Positions 9,890-19,096 of a stretch of DNA of 64,000 nt are shown in pieces; positions within the stretch are counted from its first letter, which is position 1, and each line of letters starts with the position of its first letter. Below the pieces are notes generated by a model. The model saw nothing but the letters and a program-made list of their open reading frames with translations. It had not been told where the DNA came from and searched no databases. The position numbers were made by a program, and so were the translations under genes. Source of the DNA: Prevotella sp. P5-108 (GTDB taxonomy: Bacteria; Bacteroidota; Bacteroidia; Bacteroidales; Bacteroidaceae); NCBI RefSeq assembly GCF_002251385.1, contig NZ_NPJJ01000026.1:28993-92992 (forward strand), given 5' to 3'.

Positions 9890-10143
9890 AATAAGGTAAT
9901 CATTTTTTTGTACCGGCGCAGCCGGACTTTTTTTACCGCCAACGGCGGACTTTTTGTATTTGCGGCTTTTCAGCCTGCCACCGGGCAGGCGCGGATGGGG
10001 GTGACGGGGAATATCCGAGAGCTCGCTCTCGAGATATCTCCCGACACACACGGACGCATAGGGCGAAGCCCTGAAAAGCCACAAAACTTTTTGTAGCTCC
10101 TTGTGACGGTAAATTCATGTAATAAGGAAATACACACGACAAG
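9890..10143. repeat. Hairpin-rich intergenic DNA between repeat modules
   Basis: No gene seen. Several short inverted repeats lie in series: CCGGCGCAGCCGG, CCGCCAACGGCGG, a CTGCCACCGGGCAG hairpin, an AGAGCTCGCTCTCG palindrome, and a wider pair linking GGCTTTTCAGCC with CCTGAAAAGCC. This continues the repeat island on its left and right. Confidence 0.6.
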
Positions 10144-10430
10144 TAACGCCTACGGCTAAGCGCAACTCCTACAGAGTTGCCAGGTTAGTGGGTCGCTTAC
10201 CCAGGGTAGCGTGCTTCGCCCGCAACCCTGGGCTGTGGAATCGCAACTCCTACAGAGTTGCCGCTGCTTACGGAGTGTACCCAAGAAGCCCCTCTCTGGC
10301 TCTACAAAGGGAGAGAATTGAGCCCATCTCCCAAACCTTCGCCATGGGGTGTGAGTTCATTCTCCTTGTGTTTGAGGAGATTTGGTTGCGCTCCTTCCCC
10401 TTGAGGAAGACTGGGATGGAGCTTCACTTT
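10144..10430. repeat. Inverted copy of the palindrome/CCCAGGG module plus hairpin module
   Basis: Bases 10144-10262 are module 2 of the repeat island in opposite orientation: TAACGCC, then GCAACTCCTACAGAGTTGC, then a CCCAGGGT/ACCCTGGG hairpin, then the same 19-bp palindrome again. Bases 10285-10430 are a diverged copy of module 1. Having both orientations in one gap suggests insertion of a small non-autonomous element instead of simple tandem duplication. Confidence 0.75.
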
Positions 10431-10455
10431 GCCACCACCGTGACCCTGTCGGCTG

Positions 10456-10543
10456 GCTCGTACCTTATGATACGTGGGCTCGTGCCTTATGTTACGTGGC
10501 CACGTGCCTTATGTTACGAGAGCTCGTGCCTTATGATACGAAG
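10456..10543. repeat. Array of four 22-bp near-palindromic units (copy 1 of 3 in the window)
   Basis: Units at 10456-10477, 10478-10499, 10500-10521 and 10522-10543 are each exactly 22 bp with no spacer. All share CGT at unit positions 4-6, C at 9, G at 14 and ACG at 17-19, with a purine at 7 and a pyrimidine at 16. This set is symmetric about the unit centre. No two units are identical. Two further arrays of the same build are at 35499 and 54750. This one lies 211 bp upstream of the esterase start. Confidence 0.9.
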
Positions 10544-10753
10544 TAGGCGGTGTGGTCTCCACACTCCCCGTCTTCCCTTCCGCGCCCCGCAGTGATATCT
10601 CCTGCGACGCAACCATCCTCCCGTTGCCTACCAATTTCATCCCAATATGCAAAAACATGGCGGGGGATGGCGTTTTAACCGTCAAAAATGTGTAAATTTG
10701 TAGTCACAATGACCATAAACCTACTTATTGAGTTGTTAAACTTATCCACTGTC

Positions 10754-12685
10754 ATGAAACAAAGAATCTACACATTGACACTCCTGCTCATGGCTTTTGC
10801 CTTGGGCGCTATGGCGCAACTCCGTTTGCCCGCCATCATTTCAGACCACATGGTGATTCAGCGCGGCGAGCCCGTACACGTTTGGGGATGGGCTGCCCAA
10901 GGTCAGAAGGTTACAGCCACCCTCGCCGGACACAAGGCTACCGTGCGCACCGGTAAGGACGGCCGCTGGAGTCTCTATCTCCCCGCCATCAGCGCCGCCG
11001 GACCTCACACCCTCACTGTCTCAGCCGGCAAGGAGAGCCTCTCCGTGACCGACATCCTCGCTGGCGAGGTGTGGATGACCAGTGGCCAGTCCAATATGGA
11101 CTTCCGTCTGCGCAGCATCGACCGTGCCGACGACGAGATTAGCCATGCCACTAATGCCAGCATACGCCTCTTTGAAATCAACCACGCCCTGGCGAGCCGT
11201 CCTGCCGACGATGTGAGTGGACACTGGGCTGTCACTACCCCCGAGGCTGCCGACTGCTTCACCGCCGTGGGCTACCTCTTCGCCAAAGAACTCAATGCGG
11301 CGCTCGGCTGTCCTGTGGGCATCGTCAACGCCAGTTGGGGCGGCACCCAGATTGAGAGCTGGATGACCATGGGGTCGATAGACCGTTTCCCCAAGTATAC
11401 CCAGCTCATGGAGCAGCTCCGCTCTGACGCCTTCCGTGCCAACGAGCTGCGCGGACTTGCCAACGACGCCCGCTTCGAGCGTGAGGTGGCTGCCGATCGT
11501 GGCGAAGCCGAAGGCTGGTATGCCCCCTCTTACGACAAGAGTCACTGGCAGCCCCTCGCCATGCCCGGCCTGTGGGCCGACGCTCCTCTCGCCCGGATGG
11601 ACGGCGTGGTCTGGACCACTGCTAAGTTCACCGTGCCCGACTCCCTTGCCGGTCGCGAGGCTCTGCTCTCCCTCGGCTTCATCGACGATGCCGACGTGAC
11701 CTGGGTCAACGGCCACCGTGTGGGCGCCACCCGTGGCTATGCCGTCAAGCGTCGTTACCAGATACCTGCCGGTGTGCTCCATGCCGGCGACAACGAGCTG
11801 ACGGTCAAGATTGTCGACGACCACGACGGTGGCGGATGCTATGGCTCTGCCAGCCTCTTCTATGTCCAGGTGGGCAGCCGTCGCCTCTCTATCCTCAATC
11901 ATCCTTGGAGCTACTGCGTGTCGGTAGAGAAGGACAACAGCGGTTTCCGCAGCTACTTCTCCAACGACTTCCCCTCACGTATATATAATGGTATGGTCGC
12001 CCCCGTGGCTCCCTATCCCGTCAAGGGCATCGTCTGGTATCAGGGCGAAGCCAATACCGAGCGCCCCGGCGAATACCGCGACCTCTTCCCAGCCATGATT
12101 GACGGCTGGCGACAGGCCCGAAAGCGCCCGGATCTTCCATTCTACTGGGTGCAGTTGCCCAACTTCATCGCCACGCCCAAGAACGACCTTGCCGGACTGC
12201 GCGATGCACAGACTTCGGCCCTCTCCCTTGCCCATACGGGGCAGGCGGTGACTATCGACGTGGGCAATCCCACCGACGAACATCCCCTCGACAAGCATAC
12301 CGTAGCCCGCCGCCTTGCCCTCCATGCCCTGCACAACGACTATGGCCATAGCGACCTCGTCTGCCAGAGTCCTCGTGCCACCGGCGTTACCCGCCAGGGC
12401 GACGGCACCATCCTGGTCACCTTCAGCCATGTGGCCCAGGGTCTGCAGTGTCATGACCGCTATGGCTATCTCTGCGGATTTGCCGTCATCGACGCCCAGG
12501 GCAAGCGCTACTGTGTCAAGGCCGAGATAGCAGGCACCGACAGCGTGCGCCTGCTCACCACTCCCAACCTCGCAGTGACCACGGTGACCTATGGCTGGGA
12601 AAACAATCCCGAAGACGCCAACCTCTTTGGTTCGACAGGACTGCCTGCCACGCCCTTCATGATGAAGATAGGGCAGGGGAAGTGA
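10754..12685 (+). CDS. Sialate O-acetylesterase family protein (SGNH/GDSL hydrolase)
   Basis: 643-aa secreted esterase, predicted to remove O-acetyl groups from sialic acids so that sialidase can act, or to deacetylate other glycans. Signal peptide MKQRIYTLTLLLMAFALGAMA; the frame is open 66 bp upstream, but 10754 is the start that fits the signal. The SASA-type catalytic motif GEVWMTSGQSNM (Ser nucleophile, about residue 115) is present, with the Gly/Asn blocks VGIVNASWGGTQIESWM and GIVWYQGEANTERP. The DEHPLDKH segment probably supplies the catalytic His. A beta-sandwich insert lies around residues 255-380. A sialidase gene lies 6.4 kb downstream on the same strand, with unrelated genes between, so linkage is loose. 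Xylan acetylesterase relatives look similar, so substrate is uncertain. Confidence 0.88.
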   Translation: MKQRIYTLTLLLMAFALGAMAQLRLPAIISDHMVIQRGEPVHVWGWAAQGQKVTATLAGHKATVRTGKDGRWSLYLPAISAAGPHTLTVSAGKESLSVTDILAGEVWMTSGQSNMDFRLRSIDRADDEISHATNASIRLFEINHALASRPADDVSGHWAVTTPEAADCFTAVGYLFAKELNAALGCPVGIVNASWGGTQIESWMTMGSIDRFPKYTQLMEQLRSDAFRANELRGLANDARFEREVAADRGEAEGWYAPSYDKSHWQPLAMPGLWADAPLARMDGVVWTTAKFTVPDSLAGREALLSLGFIDDADVTWVNGHRVGATRGYAVKRRYQIPAGVLHAGDNELTVKIVDDHDGGGCYGSASLFYVQVGSRRLSILNHPWSYCVSVEKDNSGFRSYFSNDFPSRIYNGMVAPVAPYPVKGIVWYQGEANTERPGEYRDLFPAMIDGWRQARKRPDLPFYWVQLPNFIATPKNDLAGLRDAQTSALSLAHTGQAVTIDVGNPTDEHPLDKHTVARRLALHALHNDYGHSDLVCQSPRATGVTRQGDGTILVTFSHVAQGLQCHDRYGYLCGFAVIDAQGKRYCVKAEIAGTDSVRLLTTPNLAVTTVTYGWENNPEDANLFGSTGLPATPFMMKIGQGK

Positions 12686-12695
12686 GTGGAAATGT

Positions 12696-12900
12696 AAAAA
12701 ACAATAGATTGTTTTGTATTCTCTTCAGTTTCCATTAACTCTACGGCTATCGCCATGAAGGTAGGCGGTGTCTCGGAAATAAAAACAGCAGATTGTTTTG
12801 TTTTCTCTTCAGTTTCCATTAACTCTACGGCTATCGCCGTGAAGGTAGGCTGCACCTCAAGAATAAAAATAAACACGTTTATTTTGTATTCTCTTCGGTT
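12696..12900. repeat. Two and a half copies of an 84-bp direct repeat upstream of the OPT gene
   Basis: Copies begin near 12696, 12778 and 12862; the shared GATTGTTTTG / TCTCTTCAG block recurs at 84 and 86 bp. The first two copies are almost identical through TTTCCATTAACTCTACGG. The third is cut short and merges into the promoter. Each copy carries a TTTTG that resembles a -33 element. Confidence 0.85.
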
Positions 12901-12913
12901 TGCACTACCTTTG
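12884..12913 (+). promoter_or_regulatory. Bacteroidota promoter of the OPT transporter gene
   Basis: A TTG at 12884-12886, a 19-bp spacer and TACCTTTG at 12906-12913 match the TTTG / TAnnTTTG consensus. The expected start is about 12920, giving a short leader to the ATG at 12946. Confidence 0.8.
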
Positions 12914-12945
12914 TATCAGTTAAAACATTACTAATATATACTACA

Positions 12946-14925
12946 ATGACAGAAAAAGAGAAAGACGCGGTGCAGCTGCCCGACAACGCTTTTCGTGAAC
13001 TTCACGACGGCGAGGAGTACAAGCCCATTATGGGTCCCGAAAAGACCATTCCCGAAGTCACAGCATGGAGTGTGACGTGGGGATTGTTGATGGTAGTGCT
13101 GTTCTCGGCTGCTGCCGCCTATCTGGGATTGAAGGTAGGTCAGGTATTCGAGGCCGCCATCCCTATCGCCATCATCGCCATCGGCTTATCGTCGGCCACC
13201 AAGCGCCGCAACGCCATGGGCGAGAATGTTATCATCCAGAGCATCGGTGCCTGTTCGGGCGCTGTGGTAGCCGGAGCCATCTTTGTGATGCCCGCCATCT
13301 ATATGCTTGACCTCCAGGCCGACTTCCTGCGCGTATTCATCGCTTCGTCGCTGGGTGGTATCCTCGGCATCCTCTTCCTCATACCTTTCCGCAAGTATTT
13401 CGTTAAGGATATGCACGGCAAATATCCCTTCCCCGAAGCCACTGCCACCACCCAGGTGCTCGTGTCGGGTGCCAAGGGAGGCAGCCAGGCCAAGCCCCTG
13501 CTCGTGGCTGGTCTCATCGGTGGACTCTACGACTTCATCGTCGCCACCTTTGGTCTGTGGAACGAGAACTTCACCTCGCGTGTAGTGACATGGGGTCAGC
13601 AGCTTGCCGACCATGCCAAGCTCGTCTTCAAGGTCAACACCGGTGCTGCCGTCCTCGGTCTGGGCTACATCATCGGTCTGCGCTATGCCGCCATCATCTG
13701 CTTCGGTTCGCTTGCCGTGTGGTGGCTTATCGTTCCGGGTATGGCCTTGCTTTTCCCCGACACCGTCCTCAACCAGTGGGACCCCAATATTGTCACTCCT
13801 GTGGGTGAAATGACTCCCGAAACCATCTTCAAGGCCTACGGCCGTTCCATCGGTATCGGTGGCATCGCCATGGCTGGCGTGATAGGCATCATCAAGAGCT
13901 GGGGCATCATCAAGAGTGCCGTCGGCCTTGCCGCCCGCGAGATGAAGGGCAAGGGCGCTGGCGCCGAAGAGGTAGTGCGCACCCAGCGCGACATCTCGTT
14001 CAAGATTATCGCCATCGGCTCGGTGCTCACCCTTATGGTTACCTTCGCCTTCTTCTATGCCGGCGTGATGGACTTCAACCTCACCCATGCCGTGGTAGCC
14101 ATCCTGTTGGTTGCCGTGATAGCCTTCCTCTTCACCACTGTGGCTGCCAATGCCATAGCCATCGTCGGTAGCAATCCCGTATCGGGCATGACGCTCATGA
14201 CCCTCATCCTCGCCTCGGTAGTGATGGTGGCTGTGGGTCTCAAGGGCAATGCCGGTATGCTCGCAGCCCTCCTTATGGGTGCCGTGGTATGTACCGCCCT
14301 CTCTATGGCAGGCAGTTTTGTCACCGACCTCAAGATCGGTTACTGGTTGGGTACCACTCCCAAGAAGCAGGAGACCTGGAAATTCCTCGGCACCATCGTG
14401 TCGGCAGCCACTGTAGCCGGCGTGATGATCGTGCTCAACAAGACCTACGGCTTCCAGAGCGGCAAGCTCGCCGCACCCCAGGCCAACGCCATGGCAGCCG
14501 TCATCGCTCCGCTCATGAACGGTCAGGGGGCGCCCTGGTTGCTCTACGGCATCGGCGCCGTCATCGCCCTCGTTCTCGACCGTTGCAAGATTTCAGCCCT
14601 TGCCTTTGCCCTGGGTATGTTTATCCCTATGGAACTCAATATCCCCCTCCTCGTGGGTGGCGCCGTCAACTGGTTTGTCACCACCCGTTCGCAGGATGCT
14701 GAGGTCAACAAGGCCCGTGGCGAGAAGGGTACCCTGCTTGCCAGCGGATTTATCGCCGGCGGTGCCCTGATGGGCGTAGTGAGCGCTCTGCTCAAGTTTG
14801 GCGGCATCGAGTTCAACTACGACGCCTGGTGGGCCAACCACCTGAGCGAGCTCCTCTCTCTGGCTGCTTACCTCTTGCTCATTACCTATTTCATCATAGC
14901 CACCCGCACCACCAAGAAGGCCTGA
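12946..14925 (+). CDS. OPT-family oligopeptide transporter
   Basis: 659-aa inner-membrane carrier, probably proton-coupled uptake of short peptides or a related substrate. After a charged N-terminal tail it has about 14-16 hydrophobic helices. The family signatures are visible: AWSVTWGLLMVVLFSAAAAY, GLKVGQVFEAAIP, then the block YPFPEATATTQVL near residue 162 and AANAIAIVGSNPVSGMT near residue 400. Length agrees with bacterial OPT proteins. It has its own promoter behind an array of direct repeats and is followed after 28 bp by an unknown secreted protein, possibly in one transcript. Confidence 0.93.
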   Translation: MTEKEKDAVQLPDNAFRELHDGEEYKPIMGPEKTIPEVTAWSVTWGLLMVVLFSAAAAYLGLKVGQVFEAAIPIAIIAIGLSSATKRRNAMGENVIIQSIGACSGAVVAGAIFVMPAIYMLDLQADFLRVFIASSLGGILGILFLIPFRKYFVKDMHGKYPFPEATATTQVLVSGAKGGSQAKPLLVAGLIGGLYDFIVATFGLWNENFTSRVVTWGQQLADHAKLVFKVNTGAAVLGLGYIIGLRYAAIICFGSLAVWWLIVPGMALLFPDTVLNQWDPNIVTPVGEMTPETIFKAYGRSIGIGGIAMAGVIGIIKSWGIIKSAVGLAAREMKGKGAGAEEVVRTQRDISFKIIAIGSVLTLMVTFAFFYAGVMDFNLTHAVVAILLVAVIAFLFTTVAANAIAIVGSNPVSGMTLMTLILASVVMVAVGLKGNAGMLAALLMGAVVCTALSMAGSFVTDLKIGYWLGTTPKKQETWKFLGTIVSAATVAGVMIVLNKTYGFQSGKLAAPQANAMAAVIAPLMNGQGAPWLLYGIGAVIALVLDRCKISALAFALGMFIPMELNIPLLVGGAVNWFVTTRSQDAEVNKARGEKGTLLASGFIAGGALMGVVSALLKFGGIEFNYDAWWANHLSELLSLAAYLLLITYFIIATRTTKKA

Positions 14926-14953
14926 TGCGGGGCAGGCTTCAATCGTTGACGAT

Positions 14954-16171
14954 ATGAACACCTCTTCCTTATCCTTTGCCGTCCGCACTGGCATGCTGCT
15001 CATGGTCGCCCTGCTTGTGACCATGAGCACCAGCGCTGCGGCCCGGCGCTATGCCAAGATTTCCCGTGCCTGGGTAGAGCACGATGTCATCCTGGACGGC
15101 CAGCGAGGCATGAAGGTCCACCTCTATCTTACCGTGAGCGGCATGAAGCGCCGCAGCGTGAGCCTCACCGGCGAGGTTACCCTCGACAGTGATGTGGCGG
15201 GCGACGACCCCGTGGTCATCTACCGCTGCGACGGTGCCCTGATGCCCAGCCACGACATCGACACCTATCTGGACTACCCCCTCTTTGTCAACTACGACAC
15301 AGGCAATTGGCCCGAGGGCGACCACCACTATTATCTCAATGTCCTCGTGACCAATACCGCCAATGGCGAAGCCCTCAACACGCCCGGTTCTACCATCCTC
15401 GACTTCTCGCTGAAGCGTGGTGACGACGGCTCCTACATCAGTTATGATACCACCGTCGAAGAGATTAAGCAGCGGATAGGCTATCAGCCCTCTACGCCTA
15501 CCACGCCCGCTACTCCGGCGCCCGTGGCTACCCCCAAGCCAGCCCCCCAAGCGGCTCCGGCGCCAGTAGCTACCCCCAAGCCGGTTCAGAAGACCACTCC
15601 CTCGACACCATCTGCCCAGGAAATGACCGACCAGCAGCGGTTGTACATCTCCTGGATGAAAGACCGCATTATCAAACAGCTCGATGCTGGCGATGGCAAC
15701 TACATTGTGATATGCACCAGCAGCTATGCTCATGGTCCGAACAAGGTGACAGACATCTTCTGGGTCCCCCGCGACTTCAGACCTTACAGCTCGGCATACA
15801 AGCAGCTCATGGCGACCGACAAATATATCAAGTGTTTTGTGGATGGCATAGATGTCCTCAAACTCATCAACCACACCCTCGCCGACGGCCGTGAATTCAG
15901 CACGGTCTATATATGCGACCGCGACCAACTTGCCAACGGTGAGGCTTGGGAGTATAAAAACAAGAACCATCCCGAACAGGCCACCCACTACTATATGGAA
16001 GAGCACCGCATATCCTCAAAGGCAGCAGCCTGGCTGCAACTGCTCATAGAGGGAAAGCTCACTACGATGAGCTTTCAAGGGCGTGACGGCTTAAAAATGG
16101 AGACCACCACGAGAGTAGCCCTCAAGGCTCCGCGTCGTATCCCTTATGGCAACTCGCCCGACACGTACTGA
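14954..16171 (+). CDS. Secreted protein of unknown function with Pro/Thr-rich linker
   Basis: 405 aa. A signal peptide (MLLMVALLVTMSTSAAA) is followed by an N-terminal beta domain of about 150 residues (YAKISRAWVEHDVILDGQ, VHLYLTVSGMK, YLDYPLFVNYDTGNWP). A linker rich in Pro, Ala and Thr, with the phrase APVATPKP used twice, covers residues about 178-215. The C-terminal domain of about 180 residues starts QEMTDQQRLYISWMKDRIIKQ. I do not recognise either domain, although the first resembles small secreted proteins of Bacteroidales that precede a conserved C-terminal module. No catalytic motif is evident. It follows the transporter by 28 bp. Confidence 0.75.
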   Translation: MNTSSLSFAVRTGMLLMVALLVTMSTSAAARRYAKISRAWVEHDVILDGQRGMKVHLYLTVSGMKRRSVSLTGEVTLDSDVAGDDPVVIYRCDGALMPSHDIDTYLDYPLFVNYDTGNWPEGDHHYYLNVLVTNTANGEALNTPGSTILDFSLKRGDDGSYISYDTTVEEIKQRIGYQPSTPTTPATPAPVATPKPAPQAAPAPVATPKPVQKTTPSTPSAQEMTDQQRLYISWMKDRIIKQLDAGDGNYIVICTSSYAHGPNKVTDIFWVPRDFRPYSSAYKQLMATDKYIKCFVDGIDVLKLINHTLADGREFSTVYICDRDQLANGEAWEYKNKNHPEQATHYYMEEHRISSKAAAWLQLLIEGKLTTMSFQGRDGLKMETTTRVALKAPRRIPYGNSPDTY

Positions 16172-16301
16172 TGTTGGCGTCGCCCCTTCGCCCTCTCCGC
16201 TGCCCATCACACCCCTTAACCTGATATAATCCTTATCCATGACCGTCATAGTCACAGCGCATGTGGCGGTTATGGATATTTTTTTGCAGATTCATACAAC
16301 T

Positions 16302-19094
16302 ATGACACAATCTATGTCCCCTGCCTGGCAGCCCGACGCAAGTCAGCTGCGCGTGATAGAAACCCCGTTAGGAGGTTACCACCTGGTGCTGGCGCCCCCT
16401 GGCTGCGGCAAGACCCAGATACTTACCGAGCGCATCCGCCGTGCCCACGACCAGGGCATAGCCTATGGCGACATGCTCTGCCTCACCTTTACCAACCGCG
16501 CTGCCCGCGGCATGCGCGAGCGCATCGCCCAGTATATCGAGGGTGCCGACCTCGGCCAGCTCTATGTCGGCAATATCCATAGATTCTGTTCCCGTTTCCT
16601 CTTCGAGCACCACCTTGTCGAGGCAGAGACCTCGGTCATCGACGATGACGATGCCCTGAGCATCCTTGCCCGTTACCAGAACGAGGAAGAAAGTGCCATC
16701 AAGCAGCGCCACAACCGCCGTCGCGAGTATGCTGAGATTATCCAGTTTGCCCACTTCATGCACCAGATTATCCATCATCATCCGCGTGGGCTGAGGCTCC
16801 ATCCCGACTGTGTCAGTGCCGACGATGTGCGCGCTCTCAAAGCCATCTGCCGTGCCGAGCGTCGCGAGTTTACCCCCGACGCCATGATACATATCTACGA
16901 CCATACCGACGACTACCGCGACGTCATCCATGGCGACGCCTTCGATGTGGGTACCCAAGCCCTTGCCACCAATACCCTGCGCAAGATGCGCTATGCCCAC
17001 GCCTACACCGCCTACTGCCGTCAGAACAAGCTCATCGACTTCGAAGACCTGCTCCTGCTCACCTACGACGCCCTCACTGTCGACAACGACTATCCCCGCT
17101 ACCGCTGGATACAGGTCGACGAGGTTCAGGACCTCAACGCCATGCAGATGGCCATCATCGACCTCATCACCGATACCGCCGTCACCCGTGGCGAGGGCAT
17201 GGTGATGTATCTCGGCGATGCCCAGCAGGCCATCTTCTCCTTTATGGGCGCCAAGAGCGACACCCTTGCCCTGCTGCGCCAGCGCTGTGGCGACCATATC
17301 TACCACCTCAACATCAACCACCGTTCGCCGGCGTCGCTCCTTGCCATGACCAATCACTATGCTGCCGAAGTCTTGGGCGTAGACCGCGCTCTGCTGCCCA
17401 CAGCCCAGCCCAGCGACGCCGCCGACTGTGCCGAGATGCGGCTCATCGAGTCGCCCCTCATCGACAGCGAGTATCACGATGTGGCTGCCCTTGCCCGCAA
17501 GCTCGCCCTTGCCGACAACCGTGAGACCACCGCCATCGTGGTCAACTCCAACTATGATGCCGACAAGGTGGGCGAGGCACTCCATGCCCTCGATATGCCC
17601 TTCTTCCAGGTGTCGGGAACAGATATTTTTGCCTCAGTCCAGGTCAAGACCATGCTCGCCCATCTCAATGTGCTTGCCTCGGAGACCAACTTCATGGCAT
17701 GGGCACGCTTGCTCTATGGATTGGGCGTCTTTGCCGCTCCCGCCTCTGCCCGCGAGTTTATGCGCAAGATGCTCAACCGCGCCCTCCTGCCCTCCGATTT
17801 TCTGCTCTACGACTCCACCACCTACGTGCAGGACTTTGTGGCTGCCGTCGACGCCGACGCTCCCGTGGTAGTCTTCGATACCGAGACCACCGGACTCAGC
17901 GTCTTCGACGACGACATCCTGCAGATAGCCGCTGTCAAGATGCAGCATGGCCGCATGGTCCAGGGCTCCTCCTTTGTGGTGCATATCCAGACCGAGCGCC
18001 CCATCCCCGAGATGCTCGGCGACATCCCCAACCCCATCATCGAAGAGCGGCGCCACGCCACCCTCGTCAGCCATGCCGAGGCACTGCGCCAGTTTGTCGA
18101 CTACATCGGCGACTGCCGTCTGGTGGGTCACAATGTCGAGTACGACTACCAAATCCTCGTCCACAACCTCAGCCGCTATCTCCCCGATGTCGCCCTTCCT
18201 GCTCACGACCGCTGCATCGACACCCTCAAGCTCCTGCGCCTGCTCCATCCCGAGCTGGTGAGCTACCGGCTTGACTTCTTCCGCCGCCAGCATCTCTTCG
18301 GACTCAGCGAAGACAATGCCCACCTTGCAGATGTCGATGTCGAAGACACCTGCCGCGTCATGGCCCACCTCTACCGTCGTTGCCGCGAGGTCATCCCCGA
18401 GCAGCAGGAGTTTCTTGACCGTGCCGCCACCCGCAGGGCTGCCGACATGCTGCGCCGCAACTACCGCGACCTCTATGTCCGTGCCCGTGAGCAGCTCTAT
18501 GACCACGCGCCGGCTGGCGACAGTCCTGCCATGGTCGGCCAGATGCGTGCCGTCTACGACTACCTGCGCCAGATGGGCGGCGACCATGCCCAACCCCACA
18601 AGATAGACTATGTGCTCAGCTATATCGCCCACGACATCGTCGACAGCAGCCTCGCGCCGTCGCTTGCCGAGCAGCTGCAGCGCCACCTCATGGAGACCAA
18701 CACCCTCAAAGAGTCAGACCTCTGCGGCTCCGATGTCCTCGACGAGCGCATCTTCGTCTCCACCATCCACAAGGCCAAGGGCCTCGAGTTTGACAATGTC
18801 ATCGTCTTTGATGTCGTCGACGGCCGTTACCCCAACTACTTCACCCGCGACGACGAAGCCCAATGCGCCGAAGACCGCCGCAAGCTCTATGTAGCCCTCA
18901 CCCGTGCCCGCCGCCGCGTCTATGTGGCGTGGAGCAGCGGGCGCATCGCCTACCGTGGCGACAGGGTCGTCCAGTATCTCTCGCCGTTCCTGCTGCCCGT
19001 GGTGCGTTACTTCGACAGCCTCAGTTGCACCCGCTGCCGGCACCGGGCTGACTCCTGTACCCAGAACAATAATCACAAATATAGTAAAGACTAA
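16302..19094 (+). CDS. UvrD/Rep-type DNA helicase with an inserted DnaQ-like 3'-5' exonuclease domain
   Basis: 930-aa superfamily 1 helicase. Walker A APPGCGKT (about residues 31-38), motif Ia LTFTNRAARGMRERI, Walker B VDEVQD (about 271), motif III GDAQQAIFSFMG and motif IV NHRSP make the first half. Between the helicase halves lies a DEDDh exonuclease: ExoI VVVFDTETTGL (about 520), ExoII VGHNVEYDYQ (about 608), ExoIII NAHLADVDVEDT (about 672, His and Asp). The second half resumes with motif V STIHKAKGLEFDNVIVFD (about 817) and motif VI YVALTRARRRVYV (about 863). All key residues are present, so both activities are plausible. The frame is open to 16239, but the start at 16302 (MTQSMSPAWQPD) fits a UvrD N-terminus. 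The sialidase gene starts 2 bp after its stop. Confidence 0.9.
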   Translation: MTQSMSPAWQPDASQLRVIETPLGGYHLVLAPPGCGKTQILTERIRRAHDQGIAYGDMLCLTFTNRAARGMRERIAQYIEGADLGQLYVGNIHRFCSRFLFEHHLVEAETSVIDDDDALSILARYQNEEESAIKQRHNRRREYAEIIQFAHFMHQIIHHHPRGLRLHPDCVSADDVRALKAICRAERREFTPDAMIHIYDHTDDYRDVIHGDAFDVGTQALATNTLRKMRYAHAYTAYCRQNKLIDFEDLLLLTYDALTVDNDYPRYRWIQVDEVQDLNAMQMAIIDLITDTAVTRGEGMVMYLGDAQQAIFSFMGAKSDTLALLRQRCGDHIYHLNINHRSPASLLAMTNHYAAEVLGVDRALLPTAQPSDAADCAEMRLIESPLIDSEYHDVAALARKLALADNRETTAIVVNSNYDADKVGEALHALDMPFFQVSGTDIFASVQVKTMLAHLNVLASETNFMAWARLLYGLGVFAAPASAREFMRKMLNRALLPSDFLLYDSTTYVQDFVAAVDADAPVVVFDTETTGLSVFDDDILQIAAVKMQHGRMVQGSSFVVHIQTERPIPEMLGDIPNPIIEERRHATLVSHAEALRQFVDYIGDCRLVGHNVEYDYQILVHNLSRYLPDVALPAHDRCIDTLKLLRLLHPELVSYRLDFFRRQHLFGLSEDNAHLADVDVEDTCRVMAHLYRRCREVIPEQQEFLDRAATRRAADMLRRNYRDLYVRAREQLYDHAPAGDSPAMVGQMRAVYDYLRQMGGDHAQPHKIDYVLSYIAHDIVDSSLAPSLAEQLQRHLMETNTLKESDLCGSDVLDERIFVSTIHKAKGLEFDNVIVFDVVDGRYPNYFTRDDEAQCAEDRRKLYVALTRARRRVYVAWSSGRIAYRGDRVVQYLSPFLLPVVRYFDSLSCTRCRHRADSCTQNNNHKYSKD

Positions 19095-19096
19095 TT

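Noticed and set aside
10456..10543. CRISPR-like array at the 22-bp repeats
   Set aside because: Units are contiguous with no spacers, no two are identical, and no cas gene is in the window.
13186..14088. Minus-strand frame of 300 codons opposite the OPT gene
   Set aside because: His/Asp/Gly-rich antisense pattern typical of shadows; the plus frame is a clear transporter.
16368..18686. Minus-strand frames of 350-405 codons opposite the helicase gene
   Set aside because: Antisense shadows of an intact helicase with all motifs; no recognisable protein features.
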